22,556 nucleotides of DNA, taken from positions 1-22,556 of the forward strand of contig JAZGAE010000023.1 of NCBI GenBank assembly GCA_036475545.1, read 5' to 3'. The translations under genes were made by a program, and so were the position numbers. This document shows, piece after piece, positions 8,346 to 15,958 of the stretch; the first letter of the stretch is position 1; each line of letters begins with the position of its first letter. The notes beneath the pieces were generated by a model. The model was given only the letters and a program-made list of their open reading frames with translations. It was not told the DNA's origin and made no database searches. The stretch comes from JAZGAE01 sp036475545 (GTDB lineage: Bacteria; Pseudomonadota; Alphaproteobacteria; DATDPM01).

Positions 8346-10103
8346 ATGCGACACACGCAGATGACCGGATCGGAATTGGTCATCAAGGCCCTGCTCGATC
8401 AGGGATCCGACATCGTTTTCGGGTATCCCGGCGGCGCCGTACTGCCCTTCTACGACGCGCTCTTCCAGCAGAACGCCCTGCGCCACATCCTGGTTCGGCA
8501 CGAGCAGGGGGCGGTTCACGCCGCCGAAGGGTTCGCCCGCTCCACCGGCAAGGTGGGCGTGGTCCTGGTGACTTCGGGGCCGGGCGCAACGAACACCGTT
8601 ACCGGCCTCACCGATGCCATGATGGACAGCATCCCGCTCGTTTGCCTGACGGGCCAGGTGCCGACTCACCTCATCGGCAACGACGCCTTCCAGGAGGCCG
8701 ACACGCTGGGTATCACGCGCCCGGTCACCAAGCACAGCTACTTGGTGAAGGACGTGAACGAGGTTTCGCGCGTCATTCACGAGGCGTTCTACGTCGCCCG
8801 CACCGGGCGGCCGGGACCGGTGGTGGTCGACCTGCCGAAGGACGTGCTGATGGCGACCGGGACCTATAAGCCGAAGACCGACGGCCACAAGAGCTACCGG
8901 CCGCAAACCAAGGGCGACCTCCACCGCATCGAGGAGGCGGCCGCGCTCATGGCTTCGGCCAAGCGGCCGATTTTCTACTGCGGCGGCGGCATCATCAATT
9001 CGGGCCCGGCGGCCTCGCAGTTGCTCATCGAGCTCGTCCGCCTCACCGGGTTTCCGTGCACCAACACGCTGATGGGGCTCGGCTGCTTCCCTGCGAGCGA
9101 TCGGCAGTTCGTGGGCATGCTGGGCATGCACGGCACCTATGAGGCGAACCTCGCCATGCACGACAGCGACGTCATAATCGCGGTGGGGGCGCGGTTCGAC
9201 GACCGGGTGACGGGCAAGCTGTCCGACTTCGCCCCGCGCTCGAAGAAGATACACATCGACATCGACCCCTCCTCGATCAACAAGAACGTCGCGGTGGACA
9301 TTGCCATCGTCGGCGACGTGGCCAATGTGCTCGAGGACCTGCTCAAGGTCTGGCGGGCGAAGCAGTACCGCCCCGATGCCAAGGCGCTGGAGGCGTGGTG
9401 GAAGAAGATCGACGGCTGGCGCGCCCGCGACTGCCTGCACTACGAGCAAGGCGAGGAGGTCATCAAGCCGCAGTATGCGATCCAGCGGCTCTACGAGCTC
9501 ACCAAGGACCGCGATGTCTACTTCACCACCGAGGTCGGCCAGCACCAGATGTGGGCGGCGCAGTACATCGGGTTCGAGCAGCCCAACCACTGGGTCACCT
9601 CGGGGGGCCTGGGGACCATGGGCTTCGGCTTCCCCGCCGCCATGGGGGTCCAGGTGGCCCACCCCGAGGCGCTGGTGATCGACGTTGCGGGCGAGGCCTC
9701 GTTCCTGATGAACATGCAGGAAATGTCCACGGTGATGCAGTACCGCCTGCCGGTGAAGGTGTTCATCGTGAACAACAAGTACATGGGCATGGTGCGCCAG
9801 TGGCAGGAGCTGCTGCATGGCAGCCGCTATTCGGAGAGCTACATGGAGTCGCTGCCCGACTTCGTGAAGCTCGCGGAGTCCTTCGGTGCCGTGGGGCTCA
9901 GGGCCACCAAGCCGGGCGAGGTCGACGACCTGATCAAGGAGATGATCGAGGTCGACCGGCTCGTGATCGCCGACGTGGTCGTGGAACCCATGGAGAACTG
10001 CTTCCCGATGATTCCGTCCGGCGCCGCCCACAACGAAATGCTCCTCGGCCCCGGGGACAAGGCCGAAAAGCCGGTCTCGGAAGAGGGAATGGTACTCGTC
10101 TAA
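8346..10103 (+). CDS. ilvB: Acetolactate synthase large (catalytic) subunit
   Basis: This enzyme joins two pyruvates, or pyruvate and 2-oxobutyrate, using thiamine diphosphate and FAD: the first common step to valine, leucine and isoleucine. The 585-residue protein has the N-terminal TPP-binding domain with the catalytic glutamate in VRHEQGAVHAAEG and GYPGGAVLPFYD. A central FAD-type domain includes VGARFDDRVTGKL, and the C-terminal TPP domain includes NNKYMGMVRQWQELLHG. The metal-binding motif reads GEAS (E450) where GDG/GDAS is more widely seen. The ATG at 8346 is preceded by AGAGGG 7 bases upstream; a GTG at 8268 in frame would add 26 residues, including a doubled ASRDERE, and is less likely. 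ilvN follows 101 bp downstream. Confidence 0.97.
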   Translation: MRHTQMTGSELVIKALLDQGSDIVFGYPGGAVLPFYDALFQQNALRHILVRHEQGAVHAAEGFARSTGKVGVVLVTSGPGATNTVTGLTDAMMDSIPLVCLTGQVPTHLIGNDAFQEADTLGITRPVTKHSYLVKDVNEVSRVIHEAFYVARTGRPGPVVVDLPKDVLMATGTYKPKTDGHKSYRPQTKGDLHRIEEAAALMASAKRPIFYCGGGIINSGPAASQLLIELVRLTGFPCTNTLMGLGCFPASDRQFVGMLGMHGTYEANLAMHDSDVIIAVGARFDDRVTGKLSDFAPRSKKIHIDIDPSSINKNVAVDIAIVGDVANVLEDLLKVWRAKQYRPDAKALEAWWKKIDGWRARDCLHYEQGEEVIKPQYAIQRLYELTKDRDVYFTTEVGQHQMWAAQYIGFEQPNHWVTSGGLGTMGFGFPAAMGVQVAHPEALVIDVAGEASFLMNMQEMSTVMQYRLPVKVFIVNNKYMGMVRQWQELLHGSRYSESYMESLPDFVKLAESFGAVGLRATKPGEVDDLIKEMIEVDRLVIADVVVEPMENCFPMIPSGAAHNEMLLGPGDKAEKPVSEEGMVLV

Positions 10104-10166
10104 CCCGCCTCCCGGGGATAGGCACGAGGCGCCGCTACATCCCCTCAGGGCAGTTCGTCTCTTGAG

Positions 10167-10185
10167 AGCCGCCGCGAAGGCGGTT
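10167..10185 (+). other. Small intercistronic hairpin between ilvB and ilvN
   Basis: CCGCC (10169-10173) pairs with GGCGG (10179-10183) around GCGAA, extendable by a G-T and an A-T pair, and TTTC follows. It ends 19 bases before the ilvN start. It could moderate read-through or protect the upstream message; it is too small for a confident terminator call. Confidence 0.35.
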
Positions 10186-10204
10186 TCAGTGAAGGTGTGA
10201 AGCC

Positions 10205-10714
10205 ATGTCCGAGGAGAAAGTCGAGAGACACATCATCGCGACCCTGGTCGACGACGAGCCCGGCGTGCTCGCCAGGGTCATTGGCCTGTTTTCGGGGCGC
10301 GGCTACAATATCGAGAGCCTCACCGTGGCCGAGGTCGACCCCGAGGAGCACCTGTCGCGGATCACCATCGTGACCTCGGGCACACCCATGATCATCGAGC
10401 AGATCAAGGCCCAGCTCGGCCGCGTGGTGCCGGTCCACAGGGTCTCCGACCTGAGCGAGGAGGGGCCCCACGTGGAGCGCGAGCTGGCGCTGATCAAGGT
10501 CACCGCCACGGGCGAGAAGCGCGTGGAATCCTTGCGCATCGCCGACATCTTCCGCGCCCGCGTCGTGGACAGCACGATCGAGTCCTTCGTCTTCGAGATG
10601 ACCGGCTCGACGGACAAGCTCAACGCCTTCATAGATCTCATGACGCCCTTGGGGCTCGTCGATGTCTGCCGTACCGGCGTCGTCGCTATTGCGCGCGGTC
10701 CCAAGCCCATGTAG
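10205..10714 (+). CDS. ilvN: Acetolactate synthase small (regulatory) subunit
   Basis: This subunit raises the activity of IlvB and carries valine feedback inhibition. The 169-residue product starts with an ACT domain (HIIATLVDDEPGVLARVIGL, then FSGRGYNIESLTVAEVD, about residues 8-80). The C-terminal AHAS small-subunit domain has ERELALIKV, IADIFRARVVDS and FVFEMTGSTDKLNAFIDLM. Length fits the short bacterial form. A GAAGG ribosome site sits about 10 bases before the ATG. It lies between ilvB and ilvC in one orientation, and only 52 bp separate it from ilvC, so ilvBNC are likely one transcript. Confidence 0.97.
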   Translation: MSEEKVERHIIATLVDDEPGVLARVIGLFSGRGYNIESLTVAEVDPEEHLSRITIVTSGTPMIIEQIKAQLGRVVPVHRVSDLSEEGPHVERELALIKVTATGEKRVESLRIADIFRARVVDSTIESFVFEMTGSTDKLNAFIDLMTPLGLVDVCRTGVVAIARGPKPM

Positions 10715-10766
10715 GTATCGGGGCGGCCGCGCGCCGTTGTGGATTCGAATTCGACCGGGAGGAATC

Positions 10767-11786
10767 ATGCGCGTCTATTACGATCGCGACGCCGACGTCG
10801 ACCTGATCAAGAAGAAGAAAATCGCCATCATCGGGTACGGCAGCCAGGGCCACGCCCACGCCCTCAACCTGCGTGACAGCGGCGCCGGGAACGTCGTCGT
10901 TTGCGAACCCGAGGGAACGGCCAACAGGAAGCACGCGGAGGCGGCGAATTTCGAGCTGATGACCCCGGCCGAGGCGGCCAGACAATCCGACGTGATCGTG
11001 GTCCTCATTCCCGACGAGTTGCAGGCCGATTTTTATCGCGCCGAGCTGGCCGGCAACCTGAAGAAGGGCGCGGCGCTCGGCTTCGCCCACGGCTTCTCCA
11101 TTCATTTCCGGCTCATCGAGCCGCGGCCGGACCTGGACGTGTTCATGATCGCGCCCAAGGGGCCGGGCCATACGGTGCGCGCCCAGTACCAGGCGGGCGG
11201 CGGCGTGCCGTGTCTCTTGGCGGTGGGCCAGGACGCCTCCGGCAACGCCCATGAGATCGCGCTCTCTTATGGGTCCGCCATCGGCGGCGCGCGCGCCGGC
11301 ATCATCGAGACCACCTTCCGCGAGGAGTGCGAGACCGACCTCTTCGGCGAGCAGGTGGTGTTGTGCGGGGGGCTGACGTCCCTGATCCAGGCCGGTTACG
11401 AGACCCTGGTCGAGGCCGGCTACGCGCCGGAAATGGCCTATTTCGAGTGCCTCCACGAGGTCAAGCTGATCGTCGATTTGATCTACGAGGGCGGCATCGC
11501 CAACATGCGCTACTCCATCTCCAACACCGCCGAGTACGGCGACATGACCCGCGGCCCGCGCATCATCGACGATCAGGTCAAGGCGGAGATGAAGAGGATC
11601 CTGGAGGAGATCCAGTCTGGGCGCTTCGCCCGCGAGTGGGTGATGGAGAACCAGACCGGCCAGGTCTCCTTCAAGGCCATGCGCCGGCGCGCCGCCGAGC
11701 ACCCCATCGAGGAGGTGGGCGAGAAGCTGCGCGCCATGATGCCGTGGATCTCGGAAAAGGCCCTGGTGGATAAGTCCAAGAACTGA
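10767..11786 (+). CDS. ilvC: Ketol-acid reductoisomerase (class I)
   Basis: IlvC converts acetolactate or acetohydroxybutyrate to the dihydroxy acid using a nicotinamide cofactor and magnesium. The product has 339 residues, the usual class I length. The Rossmann motif GYGSQGHAHALNLRDSG (23-39), catalytic HG near 108 and PKGPG near 130-134 are present. The metal ligands D191 and E195 in ETDLFGEQ and the knotted C-terminal domain (ECLHEVKLIVDLIYEGG) are also intact. The ATG has a perfect-looking GGGAGGAA 2-9 bases upstream. The loop after the second strand reads CEPEGTANRK (46-55) and lacks the usual Lys/Arg that holds the NADPH 2'-phosphate, while carrying two glutamates. Cofactor preference may therefore differ from the family norm. 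Confidence 0.97.
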   Translation: MRVYYDRDADVDLIKKKKIAIIGYGSQGHAHALNLRDSGAGNVVVCEPEGTANRKHAEAANFELMTPAEAARQSDVIVVLIPDELQADFYRAELAGNLKKGAALGFAHGFSIHFRLIEPRPDLDVFMIAPKGPGHTVRAQYQAGGGVPCLLAVGQDASGNAHEIALSYGSAIGGARAGIIETTFREECETDLFGEQVVLCGGLTSLIQAGYETLVEAGYAPEMAYFECLHEVKLIVDLIYEGGIANMRYSISNTAEYGDMTRGPRIIDDQVKAEMKRILEEIQSGRFAREWVMENQTGQVSFKAMRRRAAEHPIEEVGEKLRAMMPWISEKALVDKSKN

Positions 11787-11948
11787 CCCCGTCTCGGTTG
11801 CATCGACGGCCCCTTGGCGAAGGATGCCTCGCGGCGCCGGCCCGGGTCCGGCCAAGCCCGCCTCGATCCCAAGGAGATGGGCCCTGACCGCGGTGGCGAG
11901 GGGGACAAAAGCGTTGCGGTGCGGGGGCAAAAGCCAGTAAAGATACGG

Positions 11949-12014
11949 TGTTAACCACGTCCGCCCTACACCATATATATGGGCGGAAATGTTCACCCGA
12001 TGTTAACCATGATT
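11949..12014 (+). promoter_or_regulatory. Possible CtrA-type half sites and palindrome upstream of leuA
   Basis: TGTTAACCA occurs at 11949-11957 and again at 12001-12009, the second continuing to TTAACCAT, the half-site form known for the alphaproteobacterial regulator CtrA. A TTAA follows at N6 spacing (12013), one short of the N7 in the full consensus. Between the two lies the inverted repeat CCGCCC/GGGCGG (11961-11966 and 11981-11986) flanking the -10 palindrome. A regulator site here is plausible but unproved. Confidence 0.25.
11951..11979 (+). promoter_or_regulatory. Candidate leuA promoter
   Basis: TTAACC (11951-11956) and TATATA (11974-11979) are spaced by 17 bases and sit in the only clearly AT-rich patch of the 520-bp ilvC-leuA gap. 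Transcription would begin near 11986 and give a leader of about 320 bases. The -10 lies inside a perfect palindrome CCATATATATGG (11971-11982). Confidence 0.4.
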
Positions 12015-12091
12015 AATCAAGGTTTGATGAACGTTTCGCCATACTGATTTGGCGCTTCTCGGGACGGAAGAGCGGGCAAGGATGGTCTTCA

Positions 12092-12223
12092 TTGCCAGCA
12101 TGGAACCGTTTGGCCGGGCCGCCGGCGTGGCTCGGCGCAAGGTCCTTATCCCTGCGTCTCGTCCTTTCGTGCGCCGCTCTCCGCCTTTGCGGTGACGGGG
12201 CTGTTCGACTTACCAGCCCCTGA
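12092..12223 (+). CDS. Putative leucine-rich leader peptide upstream of leuA
   Basis: A 43-residue frame runs from a TTG at 12092 to TGA at 12221-12223. AAGGA at 12078-12082 lies 9 bases before the TTG. Leucine codons fall at 12131, 12146, 12152, 12158, 12164, 12179, 12185 and 12209, with an alternating Leu-X run at 12146-12166 (SLSLRLVLS). The stop lies inside a pair of competing hairpins just upstream of leuA, the layout expected of a leucine attenuator. Against it: the start is TTG, the frame stays open farther upstream (to a stop at 12013) without ATG or GTG, and an overlapping ATG frame (12082-12195) exists. Real translation is an inference. Confidence 0.4.
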   Translation: MPAWNRLAGPPAWLGARSLSLRLVLSCAALRLCGDGAVRLTSP

Positions 12224-12258
12224 ACGTCGCCCACCAAATGGGGCCGCTTGTTCAGGGG
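12197..12258 (+). promoter_or_regulatory. Putative leuA attenuator: mutually exclusive hairpins
   Basis: GGGGCTG (12197-12203) pairs perfectly with CAGCCCC (12214-12220). The overlapping CCCCTGAAC (12217-12225) pairs perfectly over 9 bp with GTTCAGGGG (12250-12258), whose loop holds a further CCCA/TGGG stem. The two structures share 12217-12220 and cannot form together. No run of T follows, so control by translation or Rho-dependent termination is more likely than an intrinsic terminator. In addition CCTTTGC (12184-12190), inside the leucine leader frame, is fully complementary to GCAAAGG (12289-12295), which contains the leuA ribosome site. Confidence 0.4.
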
Positions 12259-12306
12259 CCAGCCGAACCGTAACAGCCTTCGTCTCTTGCAAAGGAACTT
12301 CGAACG

Positions 12307-13860
12307 ATGAGCATGAGTACTGACAACAACCGGGTCATCGTCTTCGACACCACGCTGCGCGACGGCGAGCAGTCGCCGGGCGCGTCGATGGCGCTGGGCG
12401 AGAAGCTGCGCATCGCGGCCGTGCTCGAGGAGATGGGCGTCGACGTCATCGAGGCGGGCTTCCCCATCGCCTCGAACGGGGACTTCGAGGCCGTCCGGGG
12501 CGTCGCCGAGAAGGTCACCAGGCCGGCCGTCTGCGGACTGGCGCGGGCGGTGCCCAAGGACATCGAGCGCGCCGCGGAGGCGCTTCGGCCCGCCACGCGC
12601 AAGCGCATCCACACCTTCATCTCCACCAGCGCGTTGCACATGAAGTACAAGCTCAAGATGGGGCCGGACTCGGTGCTCGAGGCCATCCACGACAGCGTGA
12701 CGCTTGCGCGCAATTTCACCGACGACGTGGAGTGGAGCGCCGAGGACGGCTCGCGCACCGAGCGAGACTTTCTCTGCCGCTGCGTCGAGGCCGCCATCGA
12801 CGCGGGCGCCGAGACCATCAACATCCCCGACACGGTGGGCTACGCCATACCGGAGGAGTTCGCGGCGCTCATTGCCATGCTGTTCGAGCGGGTGCCCAAC
12901 ATCGACAAGGCCGTGATCTCGGTCCACTGCCACAACGACTTGGGATTGGCCGTGGCCAATTCGCTCGCCGCGGTGCAGGCCGGCGCGCGGCAGGTCGAGT
13001 GCACCATCAATGGCCTCGGCGAGCGCGCGGGCAACGCCGCGATGGAAGAGGTCGTCATGGCGCTGAAGACCCGTAACGACCTGATGCCCTATTCCACCGG
13101 CGTCAAGACCGAGATGATCATGCGGGCCTCGCACCTCGTCTCCACCGTGACCGGGTTCGTGGTGCAGCCCAACAAGGCCATCGTGGGGGCCAACGCCTTC
13201 GCCCATGAGGCGGGAATCCACCAGGACGGCGTGCTGAAGCACGCCGGCACTTACGAGATCATGACCCCGGAGTCGGTGGGGCTCACCCAGTCGAAGATCG
13301 TGCTGGGCAAACATTCGGGCCGCCACGCCTTCAACGAGAAGCTCAAGGAGCTGGGCTACGACCTGAGTGCGGAGGAGGCCGAGGATGCGTTCCGCCGCTT
13401 CAAGGAATTGGGCGACAAGAAGAAGGAAGTCTTCGAAGAGGACATCGTGGTTCTCGTGGACGACGAGGTGGTCCGCGACAACGCCCGCATCAAGTTCCGC
13501 AAGCTGCGCGTGGCTTGCGGCTCCGAGGGCCCGCAGACGGCGGAACTCGAGCTCGAGATCGACGGCGAGGTCAAATCCACGACCGCGACCGGCAAGGGGC
13601 CGATCGACGCCACGTTCAACGCCATCAAGCAGCTGTTCCCCCATGACGTGACACTGCAGCTTTACCAGGTGCACGCCGTCACCGAGGGCACGGACGCCCA
13701 GGCCGAGGTCACGGTGCGGCTGGAGGAGAACGGCCGCATGGTGAACGGCCAGGGCGCCGACATCGACACCGTGGTGGGCTCGGCGCGCGCCTACGTGAAC
13801 GCGCTCAACAAGCTGCTCATCAAGCGCGAAAAGACGGCTCCGGCGGCGCTTTCGGCATGA
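12307..13860 (+). CDS. leuA: 2-isopropylmalate synthase
   Basis: LeuA condenses 2-oxoisovalerate with acetyl-CoA, the committed step of leucine synthesis. The 517-residue product has the TIM-barrel domain with FDTTLRDGEQSPGASM (metal ligand D14), the HCHND pair H207/H209, and INGLGERAGNA. A linker leads to the C-terminal LeuA regulatory domain (about 390-505) that binds leucine for feedback inhibition, seen in SEGPQTAELELEIDGEVK and GQGADIDTVVGSARAYVNAL. AAAGGA lies about 10 bases before the ATG. The gene draws on 2-oxoisovalerate from the upstream ilv genes. The long upstream region suggests its own promoter and leucine-responsive control. Confidence 0.97.
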   Translation: MSMSTDNNRVIVFDTTLRDGEQSPGASMALGEKLRIAAVLEEMGVDVIEAGFPIASNGDFEAVRGVAEKVTRPAVCGLARAVPKDIERAAEALRPATRKRIHTFISTSALHMKYKLKMGPDSVLEAIHDSVTLARNFTDDVEWSAEDGSRTERDFLCRCVEAAIDAGAETINIPDTVGYAIPEEFAALIAMLFERVPNIDKAVISVHCHNDLGLAVANSLAAVQAGARQVECTINGLGERAGNAAMEEVVMALKTRNDLMPYSTGVKTEMIMRASHLVSTVTGFVVQPNKAIVGANAFAHEAGIHQDGVLKHAGTYEIMTPESVGLTQSKIVLGKHSGRHAFNEKLKELGYDLSAEEAEDAFRRFKELGDKKKEVFEEDIVVLVDDEVVRDNARIKFRKLRVACGSEGPQTAELELEIDGEVKSTTATGKGPIDATFNAIKQLFPHDVTLQLYQVHAVTEGTDAQAEVTVRLEENGRMVNGQGADIDTVVGSARAYVNALNKLLIKREKTAPAALSA

Positions 13861-13973
13861 CCGCGCGGGCTTTCTCCAGATGGTCCCGCCACCCGCCCGC
13901 AGCGGCAGCCGCTGCCGGGGCGCCCGGGCCCGTCCGGCGCCGGGGCGCCACGGATTCAACGGGGTAACAGAAG

Positions 13974-15014
13974 ATGTTCTCGAGAATGCTGGGTTGGCTC
14001 TCCGCCGACATGGCGATCGACCTGGGCACCGCCAACACGCTCGTCTACGTCAAGGGGCGGGGCATCGTGCTCAACGAGCCTTCGGTCGTCGCCATGGTCG
14101 AGGTCAAGGGCAAGAAACAGGTCCTGGCCGTCGGCGACGAGGCGAAGATGATGCTCGGCCGCACGCCGGGAAACATCCATACCATCCGGCCCCTTCGCGA
14201 CGGCGTCATCGCCGATTTCGAGGTGGCGGAAGAGATGATCAAGCACTTCATCCGCAAGGTGCACAACCGCCGCACCTTCGTCAGCCCGCAGGTGATCGTC
14301 GCCGTGCCTTCAGGGTCGACCGCGGTGGAGCGGCGCGCCATCCAGGAATCGGCGGAGGCCGCGGGCGCCCGGCGGGTGTTCCTGATCGAAGAGCCGATGG
14401 CGGCGGCGATCGGCTCGGGTCTGCCGGTGACGGAGCCGACCGGCTCCATGGTCGTCGACGTGGGCGGCGGCACTACCGAGGTCGCGGTGCTGTCGCTTGG
14501 CGGAATCGTGTACTCGCGGTCTGTCAGAGTCGGCGGCGACAAGATGGACGAAGCCATCATCGCGTACATCCGGCGCCACCACAATCTTCTCGTCGGCGAG
14601 GGCAGCGCGGAGCGCATCAAGACGCAGATCGGCACCGCCTGCCCGCCCGAGGACGGCGAGGGCAAGGTGATGGAGATCAAGGGCCGCGACCTGATGAACG
14701 GCGTGCCCAAGGAACTGATCATCAGTCAGCGGCAGATCGCCGAGAGCCTGGCCGAGCCGGTCGGCGCCATCATCGAGGCGGTGAAGGTGGCGCTCGAGCA
14801 TACCGCGCCGGAGCTCGCGGCGGACATCGTCGACAAGGGCATCGTGCTGACCGGCGGCGGCGCGCTTCTCGGCAACCTCGACTACGTGCTGCGCCATGCC
14901 ACGGGGCTACCGGTCTCGATCGGGGAGGACGCGCTTTCTTGCGTCGCCCTGGGCACCGGGCGGTGCCTCGAGGAGATGAATGTGTTGAAGACCGTTCTCA
15001 TCAGAGCCTACTGA
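13974..15014 (+). CDS. mreB: Rod shape-determining actin-like protein MreB
   Basis: MreB polymerises along the inner membrane and directs lateral cell-wall synthesis. The 346-residue product has the actin-fold phosphate 1 motif DLGTANTLVYVKG, the GSTAVERRAI stretch, the phosphate 2 motif VVDVGGGTTEVAVLSLGG, and the adenosine motif VLTGGGALLGNLD. The hydrophobic N-terminus MFSRMLGWLSADM begins as in other alphaproteobacterial MreBs. The ribosome site is weak. A GC-rich hairpin GCAGCGG-CAG-CCGCTGC (13899-13915) lies in the 113-bp gap after leuA. It is the first of five elongasome genes in one direction. Confidence 0.98.
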   Translation: MFSRMLGWLSADMAIDLGTANTLVYVKGRGIVLNEPSVVAMVEVKGKKQVLAVGDEAKMMLGRTPGNIHTIRPLRDGVIADFEVAEEMIKHFIRKVHNRRTFVSPQVIVAVPSGSTAVERRAIQESAEAAGARRVFLIEEPMAAAIGSGLPVTEPTGSMVVDVGGGTTEVAVLSLGGIVYSRSVRVGGDKMDEAIIAYIRRHHNLLVGEGSAERIKTQIGTACPPEDGEGKVMEIKGRDLMNGVPKELIISQRQIAESLAEPVGAIIEAVKVALEHTAPELAADIVDKGIVLTGGGALLGNLDYVLRHATGLPVSIGEDALSCVALGTGRCLEEMNVLKTVLIRAY

Positions 15015-15082
15015 CGGGAGCGACATGGCCCGTCCCGGCGGGGTTCCATCGGGTCGCCGGGCGGTGAGACGGAAGGGGGACG

Positions 15083-15955
15083 TTGAAACAGCGCACCGGA
15101 TCGGTCCTGCGGTTCGCGGCGCCGCTCAAGGCTTTTGTCCAGCGGTTCGCTTTCCTTGCCCTTGTCGGGGCCTCCTTCGGGCTAATGATGCTCGGCAAGG
15201 CGGACATGGTCCTGGTGGAGCGGATGCGGACGGTCACGACCGACGCCGTCGCGCCCCTCCTCGACGCCTTGTCCCGGCCCGCTGCCGCCGTGTCCGAGTT
15301 TGCGGGGCGCATCCAGGAGGCCGTGGCGCTCAGGTCTGAGAACGCCCGCCTGCACGAGGAAAACGAGCGCCTGCTGCAGTGGCAGCAAGTGGCGCGTCGG
15401 CTCGAGGCCGAGAACAGGACGCTGCGCGAACTTCTCAACGTCGTGCCGGGAGCGACGGTCAGCTTCGTCTCCGCCCGCGTCATCGCCGACTCGGGCGGCG
15501 CGTTCGTGCGCAGCGTGCTGGTGGGCAGCGGCGCCCGCGACGGCGTGAGGAAGGGTCAGGCCGTGATCACCGGCCACGGGCTCGTGGGCCGCGTCGCCTC
15601 GGTGGGCGAGCATTCGGCCCGGATCCTGCTCATCACCGACCTGAACTCGCGCATTCCCGTCGTGGTCGCATCGACCCGAGATCGCGCCATCCTTGCCGGG
15701 GACAACTCGGACCGCCCAGGCCTCGTCCATTACGGCAACGATGCGCGCGTTTCGCCCGGCGACCGCATCGTGACCTCGGGGCACGGCGGCGCTTTCCCGC
15801 CGGGGTTGCCGGTGGGGACCGTCGCCTCGGTCAGTGCGTCCGAGATCCGCGTTCAGCCTTACGTCCATTGGGACCGCCTCGAATACGTGCGCGTCGTCGA
15901 TTTCGGCCTCGAAGGCATCCTCGCGCCGCCCCGGCTTCGGGAAGAGGGGGGATGA
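15083..15955 (+). CDS. mreC: Rod shape-determining protein MreC
   Basis: MreC is a bitopic periplasmic protein that activates PBP2-RodA within the elongasome. From a TTG start with a strong GGAAGGGGG just upstream, the 290-residue product shows a cytosolic N-tail and a membrane segment (about 21-38, FAFLALVGASFGLMML). A coiled-coil heptad region follows (about 75-118, with ENARLHEENERLLQW), then the two beta-barrel domains (VSARVIADSGGAFVRSVLVG; GLVGRVASVGEHSARILLITD; NDARVSPGDRIVTSGHGGAF). No ATG gives a better start. mreD begins 3 bases after its stop. Confidence 0.95.
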   Translation: MKQRTGSVLRFAAPLKAFVQRFAFLALVGASFGLMMLGKADMVLVERMRTVTTDAVAPLLDALSRPAAAVSEFAGRIQEAVALRSENARLHEENERLLQWQQVARRLEAENRTLRELLNVVPGATVSFVSARVIADSGGAFVRSVLVGSGARDGVRKGQAVITGHGLVGRVASVGEHSARILLITDLNSRIPVVVASTRDRAILAGDNSDRPGLVHYGNDARVSPGDRIVTSGHGGAFPPGLPVGTVASVSASEIRVQPYVHWDRLEYVRVVDFGLEGILAPPRLREEGG

Positions 15956-15958
15956 TCC

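Noticed and set aside
12082..12195. ATG frame of 37 residues upstream of leuA
   Set aside because: No leucine enrichment and no spaced ribosome site; the overlapping TTG frame fits an attenuator better.
12013..13959. A 648-codon open frame on the minus strand opposite leuA
   Set aside because: It mirrors leuA codons in a GC-rich genome, is His/Arg/Asp-rich without any family signature, and leuA is certain.
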